In this document: positions 26,889-35,518 of the stretch, piece after piece
Layout: every line of letters starts with the position of its first letter
Numbering within the stretch: the first letter of the stretch is position 1
DNA from: Nitratireductor sp. GISD-1A_MAKvit
Lineage (GTDB): Bacteria; Pseudomonadota; Alphaproteobacteria; Rhizobiales; Rhizobiaceae
Direction of reading: 5' to 3'
NCBI RefSeq assembly: GCF_040819555.1
Contig: NZ_CP161920.1
Location: forward strand, 1,921,001 to 1,985,000
DNA length: 64,000 nucleotides
Translations under genes and position numbers: made by a program
Notes under the pieces: generated by a model
The model's input: the letters and a program-made list of their open reading frames with translations, nothing else
What the model was told of the DNA's origin: nothing
Database searches by the model: none

Positions 26889-27681
26889 GACAGGGAAAAT
26901 AGCTGTTCTTGCCGGCCTGGTGGCGTCCTTTGTGGCGCTGCCGGTAGCCGCTTATGCGCTCGACGAGAACGCTGTGATCCAGGAACAATCCGAAAAGCGC
27001 AGCCCTTGGGCCGTGTTTCGTTTCGCCTTCTCCGCCTACAAGCGTGGCGACAAGCAGGAAGCGGTGGAGGCCTATCGCTACGCTGCGGAAAACGGGCAGG
27101 TCGGAGCACGCTGGAAGCTTGCACGCATGTATGCGGAAGGCGATGGGGTTGCCCGCAACGATCATGAGGCCTTCAAGTTCTTCTCCGCTGTTGCACAGCA
27201 GGAGGTGCGTCCGGGAAGCCCGGATGAAACCTATATTTCCGATGCCCTTGTGGCGCTCGGCAAGTATCTCAAATCCGGCATTCCGGACAGCCCGATCCGT
27301 GCAAACCCGCTCGCAGCGCAGGAACATTTCATGCGCGCAGCGGCGACATACCGCAATTCGGAAGCGCAATACCAGGTTGGTCTGATGTTCCTGAATGGCG
27401 AGGGCGTTGCCCAGAGCGTTCAACAGGCTGCGCGCTGGTTCCAGCTTGCTGCCGAGAAAGGACACTCGGGCGCCCAGGCGATGCTGGGGCATATCCTTTT
27501 TGAAAGCGGCCGGGTGGTCAAGGGACTGGCAATGATGACGGCGGCGATCGATCATGCCGCGCCTGCCGATGTGGGCTGGATCCGTTCGATGCAGGAAAAA
27601 GCATTTGCTCTTGCCGGTGAATCGGATCGCCGAACGGCAATCGCGCTGGCACATGATCTTCGCGAAAACGGTTTCGACTGA
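26875..27681 (+). CDS. exoR: ExoR, periplasmic exopolysaccharide regulator
   Basis: A 268-residue Sel1-repeat protein, the same length as Sinorhizobium ExoR. It has an N-terminal signal sequence (IAVLAGLVASFVALPVAAYA). The conserved FRFAFSAYKRGDKQEAVEAY follows, then RYAAENGQVGARWKLARMY, then further Sel1/TPR-like repeats (SEAQYQVGLMFLNGEGVAQS, SGAQAMLGHILFESGRVVKG). ExoR binds the periplasmic side of the ExoS (ChvG) sensor and holds the ExoS-ChvI system off; its proteolysis turns on exopolysaccharide and turns off motility. That role is family knowledge. The gene overlaps the ilvD end. Confidence 0.9.
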   Translation: MRIFETGKIAVLAGLVASFVALPVAAYALDENAVIQEQSEKRSPWAVFRFAFSAYKRGDKQEAVEAYRYAAENGQVGARWKLARMYAEGDGVARNDHEAFKFFSAVAQQEVRPGSPDETYISDALVALGKYLKSGIPDSPIRANPLAAQEHFMRAAATYRNSEAQYQVGLMFLNGEGVAQSVQQAARWFQLAAEKGHSGAQAMLGHILFESGRVVKGLAMMTAAIDHAAPADVGWIRSMQEKAFALAGESDRRTAIALAHDLRENGFD

Positions 27682-28000
27682 AGATCGCTCCGGCGGGCCG
27701 TGGGGACCCCTGCGAGACGAGGCGGATCCGCAACATCACCTGCTCCTGCGACTGTGACTGCGGCCGCAATTGCGACGTCTCCAGACACGCGCGGTCGAGT
27801 ATCGTCCAGGATGAGTTGTTTAGGACCATCTCGCACCGTGCCATGCGTGGGCCCTGTGGCAGGTCCAAGCATGTGGTTTCACCGAGTTCGAACACGCTTC
27901 CCCGGGCGCGACACTGACAGTCGGCTGCAACGGGCGTTGTTGCCGGGAACAAGAGAGCTGAGGCCAATGCAACAGCTCCTGCCTGCATGAAAACGTACAT
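27518..28000 (-). CDS. Small secreted cysteine-containing protein, unknown function
   Basis: The first 95 residues look real: a signal peptide (ALASALLFPATTPVAA), then a short cysteine-containing domain with DCQCRARG, ETTCLDLPQG and ARCEMVLNNSSWTILDRACL. That pattern (C-x-C, C, C-x-M-V-L-N-N-x-S-W, C) resembles small secreted proteins I recall from rhizobia. The remaining C-terminal part has biased composition and overlaps the 3' end of exoR on the other strand. The true protein may end earlier or contain an undetected frameshift. The ribosome site is weak. Confidence 0.45.
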   Translation of the reverse strand: MYVFMQAGAVALASALLFPATTPVAADCQCRARGSVFELGETTCLDLPQGPRMARCEMVLNNSSWTILDRACLETSQLRPQSQSQEQVMLRIRLVSQGSPRPAGAIFSRNRFREDHVPARLPFGDPIHRQEQMLFPASNGSSPHRQARHDRSPPSSLPVP

Positions 28001-28163
28001 AACCCCGGCATTCTAGCACTTGTTCCGTGATCGGACCAATGAGGCAGGCCTAGACCCGCCCTTATCCCCGACCTCATGGCGCATTGACGACTGCCCAAGG
28101 TGTAGACACAAACCGGCTTTTGCACACACCGAATTGCCCTGGCCAAGCGAGCGGAAACGCTCC

Positions 28164-28955
28164 TCAGGCGGGAGAAAGCCTGAGGTCAAGCACCACTGGC
28201 ACGTGGTCGGAGGGCTTCTCCCAGCCTCGGGTGTGTTTTTCCACGGTCACCGTGTCGAGATGATCGGCGGCCTCTGGCGACAGCATGAGATGGTCGATGC
28301 GGATGCCGTTGTTTTTCTGCCAGGCACCGGCCTGATAGTCCCAGAAGGTGTAGACCCCATCCTCGTCATTGACCGCGCGCAGTGCATCGGTGAAGCCGAG
28401 CGCCTCAAGGCGTCGAAAGGCCTGACGGCTTTCGGGAAGGAAAAGAGCGTCACCTTCCCAGGCCTGAGGGTTCTTTGCGTCTTTCGGTTCCGGGATGACA
28501 TTGTAGTCTCCCGCCAGAACCAGTGGCTCCTCAAGCGTCAGCCGTTCGGCACTCCAGCGTTCCAGGCGCTCCATCCATCCCAGTTTGTAGGGGAATTTCT
28601 CACTGTCGACCGGATTGCCGTTTGGCAGGTAGAGTGAAACAACGCGAAGCGCCCCCCGGTCGGTGGAGAACACCCCTTCGATGAAACGCGCCTGTTCGTC
28701 ATTGTCGTCGCCGGGCAGCCGGCGGTTGACCTCGTCGAAACGCAGCTTCGAGAGGATGGCCACGCCATTGAACCCTTTTTGGCCATGGGTTTCGACATGA
28801 TACCCGAGCGCTTCTATGGGCTCACGCGGGAACAACTCGTCGACCGACTTGATTTCCTGCAGGCAGGCTATGTCGGGGCTGGACTCTTCAAGCCAGTGCA
28901 AGAGGTTATCGATGCGTGCCTTGACGCCGTTTATGTTCCAGGTAGCGATCTTCAT
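28164..28955 (-). CDS. xthA: Exodeoxyribonuclease III
   Basis: AP endonuclease and 3'-5' exonuclease of base-excision repair, 263 residues, full length. Motifs of the exonuclease-endonuclease-phosphatase fold: MKIATWNINGVKAR (metal-binding Asn), CLQEIKSVDELFP (catalytic Glu), VLAGDYNVIPEPKDAKNP (Asp/Asn), IRIDHLMLSPEA (Asp) and KPSDHVPVVLDL (catalytic His at the end). Start ATG at 28955. It stands upstream of nothing obvious on its strand. Confidence 0.95.
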   Translation of the reverse strand: MKIATWNINGVKARIDNLLHWLEESSPDIACLQEIKSVDELFPREPIEALGYHVETHGQKGFNGVAILSKLRFDEVNRRLPGDDNDEQARFIEGVFSTDRGALRVVSLYLPNGNPVDSEKFPYKLGWMERLERWSAERLTLEEPLVLAGDYNVIPEPKDAKNPQAWEGDALFLPESRQAFRRLEALGFTDALRAVNDEDGVYTFWDYQAGAWQKNNGIRIDHLMLSPEAADHLDTVTVEKHTRGWEKPSDHVPVVLDLRLSPA

Positions 28956-29047
28956 GGGGCCCTTCCGCAGCTCTGCTCTTTCTTAGGTTGGTCGGAGACG
29001 GGCCGCAACCGCCCAGTCTCCGAAACCGTCATGGATTATCGTGACGG

Positions 29048-30115
29048 TCAGATCCGGCGCTTGCGAAATGCCAGGCGGAAGGGGAGGCCGGACAGGAGAG
29101 CGCGGACATAGCGCTGGCGTTGATAGAACCCGTTCAATGACACACGCGGGAGAGCGGCGAAATTCTCTTTCGAGCCTGAGGTGAGCAAACCGGGCTGCGT
29201 CGTGACTGCAGCCGCAAAACCCGCTTCACCGGCTGCGGTCACTTCGCGCCCGCCTACCGCTGCCGGATATCCATAGGGATAGGCAAATGTCGTCGGCTTT
29301 GCTCCGACATAACCGGAAAGTCTTTCGGCGGATTCGGTCAGTTCGGATCGGAGGCGTTTGTCGCTTACCTTTCGCAGGTTGGCGTGGGTCAGCGTGTGGG
29401 CGCCGAAGCGAGCCAGTCTGTCCTCCGCGAGTGCCGACAGTTCGGCGGCGTCCATGGTCAAGCGCTCGGTGAGACCGCGCGGATCCATGCCATGTTGACG
29501 TGCGAGGGTGTCAAGCATGGCGACAGCCGCATCCTCGTCCTCGGCCTCGGTTATCATGTTGGAAAGCCGGTCGAACAGCGCGACCCTGGAGGTGCGCCCG
29601 TCGAGATGAAGCGTCTCCTCGATGCCGCAGGACGACAGGTCCACCCGTTTGGCCGTCAGGGCCAGTTCCTGCGCTGTCTTCCACCAGATCGAACGACTGC
29701 GCTCAACAAACCCTGCCGTGATGAAGAGGGTGTAGGGAACACCGTGGCGCTGGAACACGGGCGCGGCATGCCGTGCATTGTCACGATAACCATCATCCAG
29801 GGTGAAACACACATAGCGACGGGAGTCACGCGCATCCGAGAGCCGTTCGGGCAGATCCTCGAGTGCCAGCGGGGTAAACCCCTGCGCCAGAACGGTCTGG
29901 ATGGTCTCATCCAGAAATTTGGGCGTTATCGTCAGCCAGGCGTTCGGGGTCCACTCCGCCACAGGTGCCGGATCGACGTGGTGCATGGCAAAAATGATGC
30001 TGCGGTGGGCGGCAGAAAGCGGCAGGCCGGTACGCAGGGCAAGGTCGGTTCCCTCCAGGCCGGCCCGGATCAACTGGTACCGTGCGGACCTCTTGAAGGC
30101 TTGCAGTGAAAACAT
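29048..30115 (-). CDS. Polysaccharide deacetylase (NodB-homology) family protein
   Basis: Carbohydrate esterase family 4-like protein of 355 residues. Key motifs: YVCFTLDDGYRDNARHA (DD metal ligand and catalytic base), FGAHTLTHANLRK (H-x-x-x-H metal ligands), TFAYPYGYPAAVGG and a final ALPRVSLNGFYQ. No clear signal peptide is seen, so it may act in the cytoplasm or at the inner membrane on a lipid-linked or surface sugar. Such proteins are often part of surface-polysaccharide synthesis; exoR is 1.4 kb away but the genes are not in one operon. Substrate unknown. Confidence 0.85.
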   Translation of the reverse strand: MFSLQAFKRSARYQLIRAGLEGTDLALRTGLPLSAAHRSIIFAMHHVDPAPVAEWTPNAWLTITPKFLDETIQTVLAQGFTPLALEDLPERLSDARDSRRYVCFTLDDGYRDNARHAAPVFQRHGVPYTLFITAGFVERSRSIWWKTAQELALTAKRVDLSSCGIEETLHLDGRTSRVALFDRLSNMITEAEDEDAAVAMLDTLARQHGMDPRGLTERLTMDAAELSALAEDRLARFGAHTLTHANLRKVSDKRLRSELTESAERLSGYVGAKPTTFAYPYGYPAAVGGREVTAAGEAGFAAAVTTQPGLLTSGSKENFAALPRVSLNGFYQRQRYVRALLSGLPFRLAFRKRRI

Positions 30116-30237
30116 CAGGGCTTCGTCATCATGTTAGACTGGATGAATACGGTGGCGGGCTGTTGGGGGCGGCGCCACCGAAGTGTTTGATCGGCGTCAT
30201 CCAATCAGAAAATGCTGAAGAAATTCCTTAGGTAGAA

Positions 30238-30257
30238 AGTTGTCGATCATCACAACT
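30238..30257. promoter_or_regulatory. Operator-like inverted repeat upstream of the NCS2 permease
   Basis: AGTTGT and ACAACT form a perfect inverted repeat with an 8-base spacer in the 257-base divergent gap. TTGT-N8-ACAA symmetry suits a dimeric repressor, but no regulator is encoded nearby. Confidence 0.3.
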
Positions 30258-30372
30258 CCAGTACGAAACCTGTCTGTCTTTCAAAAAAATATAGATAGTT
30301 GCGGCGGCGATTGTGCCCGATGCTGCTCGCAAAGAGATCTTCAGAATCTTAATAGCATGATCGGGGAACCAT

Positions 30373-31752
30373 ATGACGCAAACACTATCGGCTGCCGAAG
30401 GCAGTCCATCGCAGTCCGATTTAAGAAATCCTGACTACACGCCGCCCCTCGTAAAGGCGGTTCCGCTGGGCATTCAGCATGTGCTGGCCATGTTCGTTTC
30501 CAACGTTACGCCGGCGATCATCGTGGCAGGGGCGGCAGGTTTTGGCTTCGGTTCGAACTCGCCGGAGTTTCCCAATCTCATCTACATGATCCAGATGTCG
30601 ATGCTGTTTGCCGGCATTGCCACGCTGTTTCAGACCATCGGGATGGGACCGGTGGGCGGTCGATTACCCATCGTGCAGGGAACCAGCTTCGCCTTCCTGC
30701 CGGTCATGATCCCCATTGTTGCCGGGCAGGGCGTGGCCGCCATGGGCGCTCTGATGGGCGGCGTGGTGATTGGCGGAGTGTTTCATTTCATTCTCGGCAG
30801 CTTTGTGGGCCGGCTGCGGTTTGCCCTGCCACCACTCGTGACCGGCCTTATCGTCTTGATGATCGGGCTTTCGCTCATAAAGGTGGGCATCCAGTATTCG
30901 GCAGGCGGTGTACCGCTGATCGGCAAGCCCGAATATGGCAGTTTGCAAAACTGGGGCGTGGCTCTTGTGGTTGTGGTGGTCACGCTTGTGCTGAAATTCT
31001 TTGCGCGCGGCATGTGGTCGATAGCAGCCGTTCTGCTGGGATTGATCGCCGGCTATGTTGTGGCACTTGCCATGGGAATGGTGAGCTTTGCCAATGTAGG
31101 CAATGCCGGGTGGGTCGCTGTACCAATGCCCTTCAAATGGGGTTTCGAACTCGCCGCGCCCGCCATTATCGGCATGTGTTTCATGACCGTTATTTCGGCG
31201 ATTGAAACGGTGGGAGACGTTTCGGGAATTACCAAGGGGGGTGCCGGTCGCGAGGCGACCGAAAAGGAGATTTCAGGTGCGACATATGCGGATGGGCTTG
31301 GCACGGCCATAGCAGGCATTTTTGGTGGCCTTCCCAACACATCGTTCAGCCAGAACGTCGGCTTGATATCGATGACCGGCGTGATGAGCCGCCACGTGGT
31401 GACCTATGGAGCGATCTTCCTCATACTCTGTGGCCTGATCCCCAAGGTTGGGGCCTTGATTTCGACGGTGCCGATCATGGTTCTGGGCGGCGGCGTCATC
31501 GTGATGTTCGGCATGGTGGCTGCAGCCGGCATCAACATGCTCGCGGATGTGAACTGGAACCGCCGAAACATGGTGATTTTCGCGGTTTCCCTGTCCGTCG
31601 GGCTGGGTCTGCAGCTTGAACCGGGCGCACTGCAGCATTTGCCGAAGACCGCGCAGATCCTCATGACCTCCGGTCTGCTGCCTGCCGCCATTTTGGCAAT
31701 TCTGCTCAATCTTCTTTTGCCTGAAGAAGCCGGTGCGGAAAGAAGCGCCTGA
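30373..31752 (+). CDS. NCS2 family nucleobase (xanthine/uracil/urate) permease
   Basis: Inner membrane symporter of 459 residues with about 12-14 hydrophobic helices. Family signatures: PLGIQHVLAMFVSNVTPAII (first helix, QH motif), GRLPIVQGTSFAFLPVMIPI, FMTVISAIETVGDVSGI (acidic substrate residue Glu in TM8) and GLPNTSFSQNVGLISMTGV (TM10 NTSFSQN motif). The signature fits the bacterial xanthine/uric acid branch better than UraA, but exact substrate is uncertain. It is monocistronic, divergent from the deacetylase gene. Confidence 0.92.
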   Translation: MTQTLSAAEGSPSQSDLRNPDYTPPLVKAVPLGIQHVLAMFVSNVTPAIIVAGAAGFGFGSNSPEFPNLIYMIQMSMLFAGIATLFQTIGMGPVGGRLPIVQGTSFAFLPVMIPIVAGQGVAAMGALMGGVVIGGVFHFILGSFVGRLRFALPPLVTGLIVLMIGLSLIKVGIQYSAGGVPLIGKPEYGSLQNWGVALVVVVVTLVLKFFARGMWSIAAVLLGLIAGYVVALAMGMVSFANVGNAGWVAVPMPFKWGFELAAPAIIGMCFMTVISAIETVGDVSGITKGGAGREATEKEISGATYADGLGTAIAGIFGGLPNTSFSQNVGLISMTGVMSRHVVTYGAIFLILCGLIPKVGALISTVPIMVLGGGVIVMFGMVAAAGINMLADVNWNRRNMVIFAVSLSVGLGLQLEPGALQHLPKTAQILMTSGLLPAAILAILLNLLLPEEAGAERSA

Positions 31753-31862
31753 CGTCAGCGCATGGCCGGGCCAAGTGCCCGGTCATGGAATTGGAAACGG
31801 GGGCCATGGGCGGACACCGCAACGGACGGTGCGGAGCCTGTCGCAAAACCGTGATGAGAATA

Positions 31863-32213
31863 TCAGATGGAAAAACTTGTTCCGCAGCCGCACGAGGCAA
31901 CCGCATTGGGGTTTCTGATCTGAAAGGACTGACCGATCAGGTCGTCGACGAAATCGATGACCGAGCCGCCCATATAAACAAGCGAGAGATCATCAATAAG
32001 AACGGTGGCGCCGTCCCGCTCTATGGCATGATCGTCATCGTTTCGTTGATCTGTGAGATCGAAAGCGTATGAAAAGCCTGAGCAGCCGCCTCCCTCCACC
32101 GTGACGCGCAGAGCTATCTTGCCCGGTTCGTCCTTGAGGATGGTTGCTATGCGTTTCGCCGCCGCTTCGGTCAGTTCAACGCTCTTCATATCCGTTCCCG
32201 CGTCCATGCCCAT
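31863..32213 (-). CDS. A-type iron-sulfur cluster carrier (IscA/ErpA family)
   Basis: Protein of about 116 residues that delivers Fe-S clusters to apo-proteins. The three conserved cysteines are in VEGGGCSGFSYAFDL and NAVASCGCGTSFSI, in the usual C-x(n)-C-G-C pattern. VELTEAAAKRI is the family start. ATG 32213 is chosen; ATG 32189 (MKSVELTE) is also possible. Whether it is ErpA, IscA or SufA cannot be decided without its usual neighbours. In rhizobia a stand-alone copy next to the dGTPase gene, as here, is normally the ErpA-like one. The two genes are divergent. Confidence 0.92.
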   Translation of the reverse strand: MGMDAGTDMKSVELTEAAAKRIATILKDEPGKIALRVTVEGGGCSGFSYAFDLTDQRNDDDHAIERDGATVLIDDLSLVYMGGSVIDFVDDLIGQSFQIRNPNAVASCGCGTSFSI

Positions 32214-32360
32214 GGTGGTTGTCCTAACGGTCACCTTGCTTTCGTGTTCCTGAAATAGGTATGAAGCCGCGGGCGGCAAGTCAACCTGAGCAATGCGGTC
32301 GGGTTTGAATCAGGATGATGGTGAGCCGCCGATGGCTTGCTTTACAGGGCGTTGCGGACG

Positions 32361-33581
32361 ATGGACAGCGAACCGAGCTTGAAGAACATTGGCTTTGGCT
32401 ACCGGCCACGGGCTCCCTACGCGACCGATCCGGCGGCGTCGCGCGGGCGACTTGTCACGGAGCCCGAGAGCCCGACGCGCACGCCATTTCAGCGTGACAG
32501 GGATCGCATTATCCACTCAACGGCTTTTCGGCGCCTGAAACACAAGACTCAGGTTTTCATCGCGCATGAGGGAGACCATTACCGGACGCGATTGACCCAC
32601 TCCATCGAGGTCGCGCAGATCGCGCGGGCCCTGGCGCGGGCCCTGTGCTGCGATGAGGATCTTGCAGAAGCGATTGCCCTTGTGCACGATTTCGGGCACA
32701 CGCCGTTCGGCCACACGGGCGAGGACGCGCTGGACGAACGCATGGCACGATGGGGTGGCTTCGATCACAATGCGCAGTCATTGCGGATCGTCACGGAACT
32801 TGAAAACCGGTATGCAGAGTTTGACGGTCTCAACCTCTCATGGGAGACCCTCGAAGGGCTGGTCAAGCACAACGGTCCGCTGATCGACGTTGCAGGAGAG
32901 GGCCTTGATGGCCCTGTTCCGCAACCCATTCTCGAGTACGTAGCGCAACATGATCTGGAACTGGCGCGCTTTGCCGGCATCGAAGCGCAATGCGCAGCCA
33001 TCGCCGATGACATCGCCTACAATGCCCACGATATCGATGACGGACTGCGCTCGGGATTGCTGTCGCTCGACATGCTGAAGGATGTCGGGCTGCCGGGCGA
33101 AATTCTGGCACAGGTGGAAAGCCGCTACCCGGACCTGGATCCCGTACGGCGGGGGCATGAATTGATGCGGCGCCAGATTACCGTGATGGTGGAAGACGTG
33201 ATTTTGGCTTCCAGAAGGCGCCTGGAACGGCTGAAGCCCACCAGCGCTGACGACATCCACGATGCAGGGGCAACCGTCGTGGCTTTCTCCGATCGTATGG
33301 CGGAAGACGAAAAGCAACTGAAGCGGTTCCTCTACGCCAATCTTTACCGCCACAGCTCGGTAGTGGCGGTGCGCGCCCATGCCGAGCGGATTGTGAAGGA
33401 TCTGTTCGATGTCTATTTCGACAGGCCGCAGGAGATGCCGGATGGCTGGGGCGAGGGGGTACGTTTTGCCGATGAGGCCCAAAAGGCCAGGCTGGTGGCC
33501 GATTTCCTCTCGGGAATGACCGATACCTACGCGGTCAAGGAGCACCGACGCCTGTTTGACCAGACTCCTGAATTGAGCTAG
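32361..33581 (+). CDS. dgt: Deoxyguanosinetriphosphate triphosphohydrolase-like protein
   Basis: HD-domain dNTP triphosphohydrolase of 406 residues, type 2 subfamily typical of alphaproteobacteria. Motifs: [38 protein letters not shown] (H of HD site), [21 protein letters not shown] (HD motif) and [19 protein letters not shown] (D). It hydrolyses dNTPs to nucleoside and tripolyphosphate and so tunes dNTP pools. ATG 32361 gives the family start MDSEPSL. It lies 68 bases before argS in the same direction, likely one operon. Confidence 0.93.
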   Translation: MDSEPSLKNIGFGYRPRAPYATDPAASRGRLVTEPESPTRTPFQRDRDRIIHSTAFRRLKHKTQVFIAHEGDHYRTRLTHSIEVAQIARALARALCCDEDLAEAIALVHDFGHTPFGHTGEDALDERMARWGGFDHNAQSLRIVTELENRYAEFDGLNLSWETLEGLVKHNGPLIDVAGEGLDGPVPQPILEYVAQHDLELARFAGIEAQCAAIADDIAYNAHDIDDGLRSGLLSLDMLKDVGLPGEILAQVESRYPDLDPVRRGHELMRRQITVMVEDVILASRRRLERLKPTSADDIHDAGATVVAFSDRMAEDEKQLKRFLYANLYRHSSVVAVRAHAERIVKDLFDVYFDRPQEMPDGWGEGVRFADEAQKARLVADFLSGMTDTYAVKEHRRLFDQTPELS

Positions 33582-33649
33582 TGGCAAGCGCAATTCTGCC
33601 ACTGCGCGGACGACAAAGATCAATCGATCCATTTCTCAGGACATTGTCC

Positions 33650-35407
33650 ATGAACATTTTCGCCGATTTCACAAATCGGGTCGCCAAGACCATTGAAACC
33701 CTCGGCCTGCGGTCCGGCAGTGGGGAACCACTCGACCTTTCACGCGTGGCGGTGGAACCGCCGCGAGATGCAAGCCATGGTGACGTGGCGACGAATGCGG
33801 CGATGGTGCTGGCCAAGGCAATTGGCGAAAATCCACGTGCCCTGGGCGAAAAGATCGCTGCGGCATTCGAGGCCGATCCCGATGTCGCGGCAGCGAGCGT
33901 CGCGGGGCCGGGTTTCGTGAATCTGAAATTGAGCGATGGCTTCTGGCAGGCGCGGCTCGGTGAAATGCTTGATCTGGGTACGGATTACGGCCGTTCGCAG
34001 ATGGGCAAGGGCGAGAAGGTGAATGTCGAATATGTTTCGGCAAACCCCACGGGTCCCATGCATGTCGGCCATTGCCGTGGCGCCGTGGTGGGGGATGCGC
34101 TTGCGAACCTTCTTGCATTCGCGGGTTACGATGTTGTGCGGGAGTATTACACCAACGATGCGGGCGTGCAGATCGATGTTCTGGCACAGTCTGTGATGGT
34201 GCGTTATCGCGAGGCGCTCGGCGAGAAGATCGGCGAAATTCCGGCAGGACTGTATCCCGGCGACTATCTGAAGCCGCTGGGACAGGAGCTGGCCGATGAG
34301 TTCGCAACCAGACTTCTCGAAATGCCCTCTGACGAGGCTATGACCATCGTGAAGGAGAGGGCCATCGAGAGCATGATGGCCATGATCCGCAGCGATCTGG
34401 CCGCTCTCAACATTCGTCATGATGTGTTTTTCTCCGAACGCTCGCTTCATGACGGCAATGGTGGCGCGATCAGGTCTGCCATCAATGATTTGACCATGAA
34501 AGGGCATGTCTACAAGGGCAAGCTGCCACCACCAAAGGGACAGAAGCCGGAGGACTGGGAAGATCGCGAGCAGACACTGTTCCGCTCGACCGAGGTGGGC
34601 GACGACATCGATCGTCCGCTCATGAAGTCGGATGGGAACTTTACCTATTTCGCTGCAGACGTGGCTTACATGAAGGACAAGCTCGATCGCGGATTCGAGC
34701 ATCTTATCTATGTTCTTGGTGCGGATCATAGCGGATATGTGAAGCGGCTTCAGGCGGTGGCGCGTGCGCTGGCCGAGGACCGGGTCGATCTGACCGTGCT
34801 TCTGTGTCAGCTCGTGAAGCTTTACCGGGCGGGCGAGCCAGTGCGCATGTCCAAACGGGCTGGCGAATTCGTGACACTGCGCGAAGCGGTGGAGGAAGTG
34901 GGGCGGGACCCGATCCGTTTCATGATGCTTTATCGCAAGAATGACGCTCCGCTCGACTTTGACTTCCAGAAGGTGACCGAACAGTCCAAGGACAACCCGG
35001 TCTTTTACGTGCAGTATGCCTCTGCCCGCAGCCACTCGGCTTTTCGGCAGGCGAGCGAGCAGCTCGGCATTGCCGAGTTTGATCGCGCGGAAATGAAGGC
35101 GCAGCTGGCGAAGCTGACCGACGAAGGCGAGATGGCGCTCGTGCGCAAGCTGGCCGAATACCCGCGGCTGGTGGAAACAGCGGCGCAGGCAATGGAGCCG
35201 CACCGGCTCGCATTTTACCTCTATGATCTTGCGAGCGCATTCCACGCGCAGTGGAACCGCGGAAGCGAAACTGATGACTTACGCTTTGTTAAGGTTAACG
35301 ATCCACAATTGACCTACGCCAGACTGGGTCTGGTGCAGGCGGTTCGCGATGTTCTCACATCCGGACTTGCGCTGATCGGGGCGGAGGCGCCTTCTGAGAT
35401 GCGTTGA
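33650..35407 (+). CDS. argS: Arginine--tRNA ligase
   Basis: Class I synthetase of 585 residues charging tRNA-Arg. The N-terminal Add1 domain precedes [20 protein letters not shown] (HIGH box as HVGH). [15 protein letters not shown] and [20 protein letters not shown] (KMSKS-like) follow. The C-terminal DALR anticodon domain ends with [23 protein letters not shown] 33650 is selected because it starts MNIFADF; the upstream frame is non-conserved. Confidence 0.97.
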   Translation: MNIFADFTNRVAKTIETLGLRSGSGEPLDLSRVAVEPPRDASHGDVATNAAMVLAKAIGENPRALGEKIAAAFEADPDVAAASVAGPGFVNLKLSDGFWQARLGEMLDLGTDYGRSQMGKGEKVNVEYVSANPTGPMHVGHCRGAVVGDALANLLAFAGYDVVREYYTNDAGVQIDVLAQSVMVRYREALGEKIGEIPAGLYPGDYLKPLGQELADEFATRLLEMPSDEAMTIVKERAIESMMAMIRSDLAALNIRHDVFFSERSLHDGNGGAIRSAINDLTMKGHVYKGKLPPPKGQKPEDWEDREQTLFRSTEVGDDIDRPLMKSDGNFTYFAADVAYMKDKLDRGFEHLIYVLGADHSGYVKRLQAVARALAEDRVDLTVLLCQLVKLYRAGEPVRMSKRAGEFVTLREAVEEVGRDPIRFMMLYRKNDAPLDFDFQKVTEQSKDNPVFYVQYASARSHSAFRQASEQLGIAEFDRAEMKAQLAKLTDEGEMALVRKLAEYPRLVETAAQAMEPHRLAFYLYDLASAFHAQWNRGSETDDLRFVKVNDPQLTYARLGLVQAVRDVLTSGLALIGAEAPSEMR

Positions 35408-35518
35408 CCGTATCCCACAGGGGATGCGGTGGTCTGTCACCTTTTGCCCACATTGCGCTGGTACCCGACAATTGTATGACGTCGCGGGCGTCTACCGAGT
35501 GTGAGTGCGGAAAAAAGC

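Noticed and set aside
28779..29111. 110-residue plus-strand frame spanning the xthA start
   Set aside because: Mostly antisense to xthA, with no ribosome site or family signal.
33740..35245. 501-residue minus-strand frame
   Set aside because: Antisense to argS, with no family motif or ribosome site; a shadow of a highly conserved gene.
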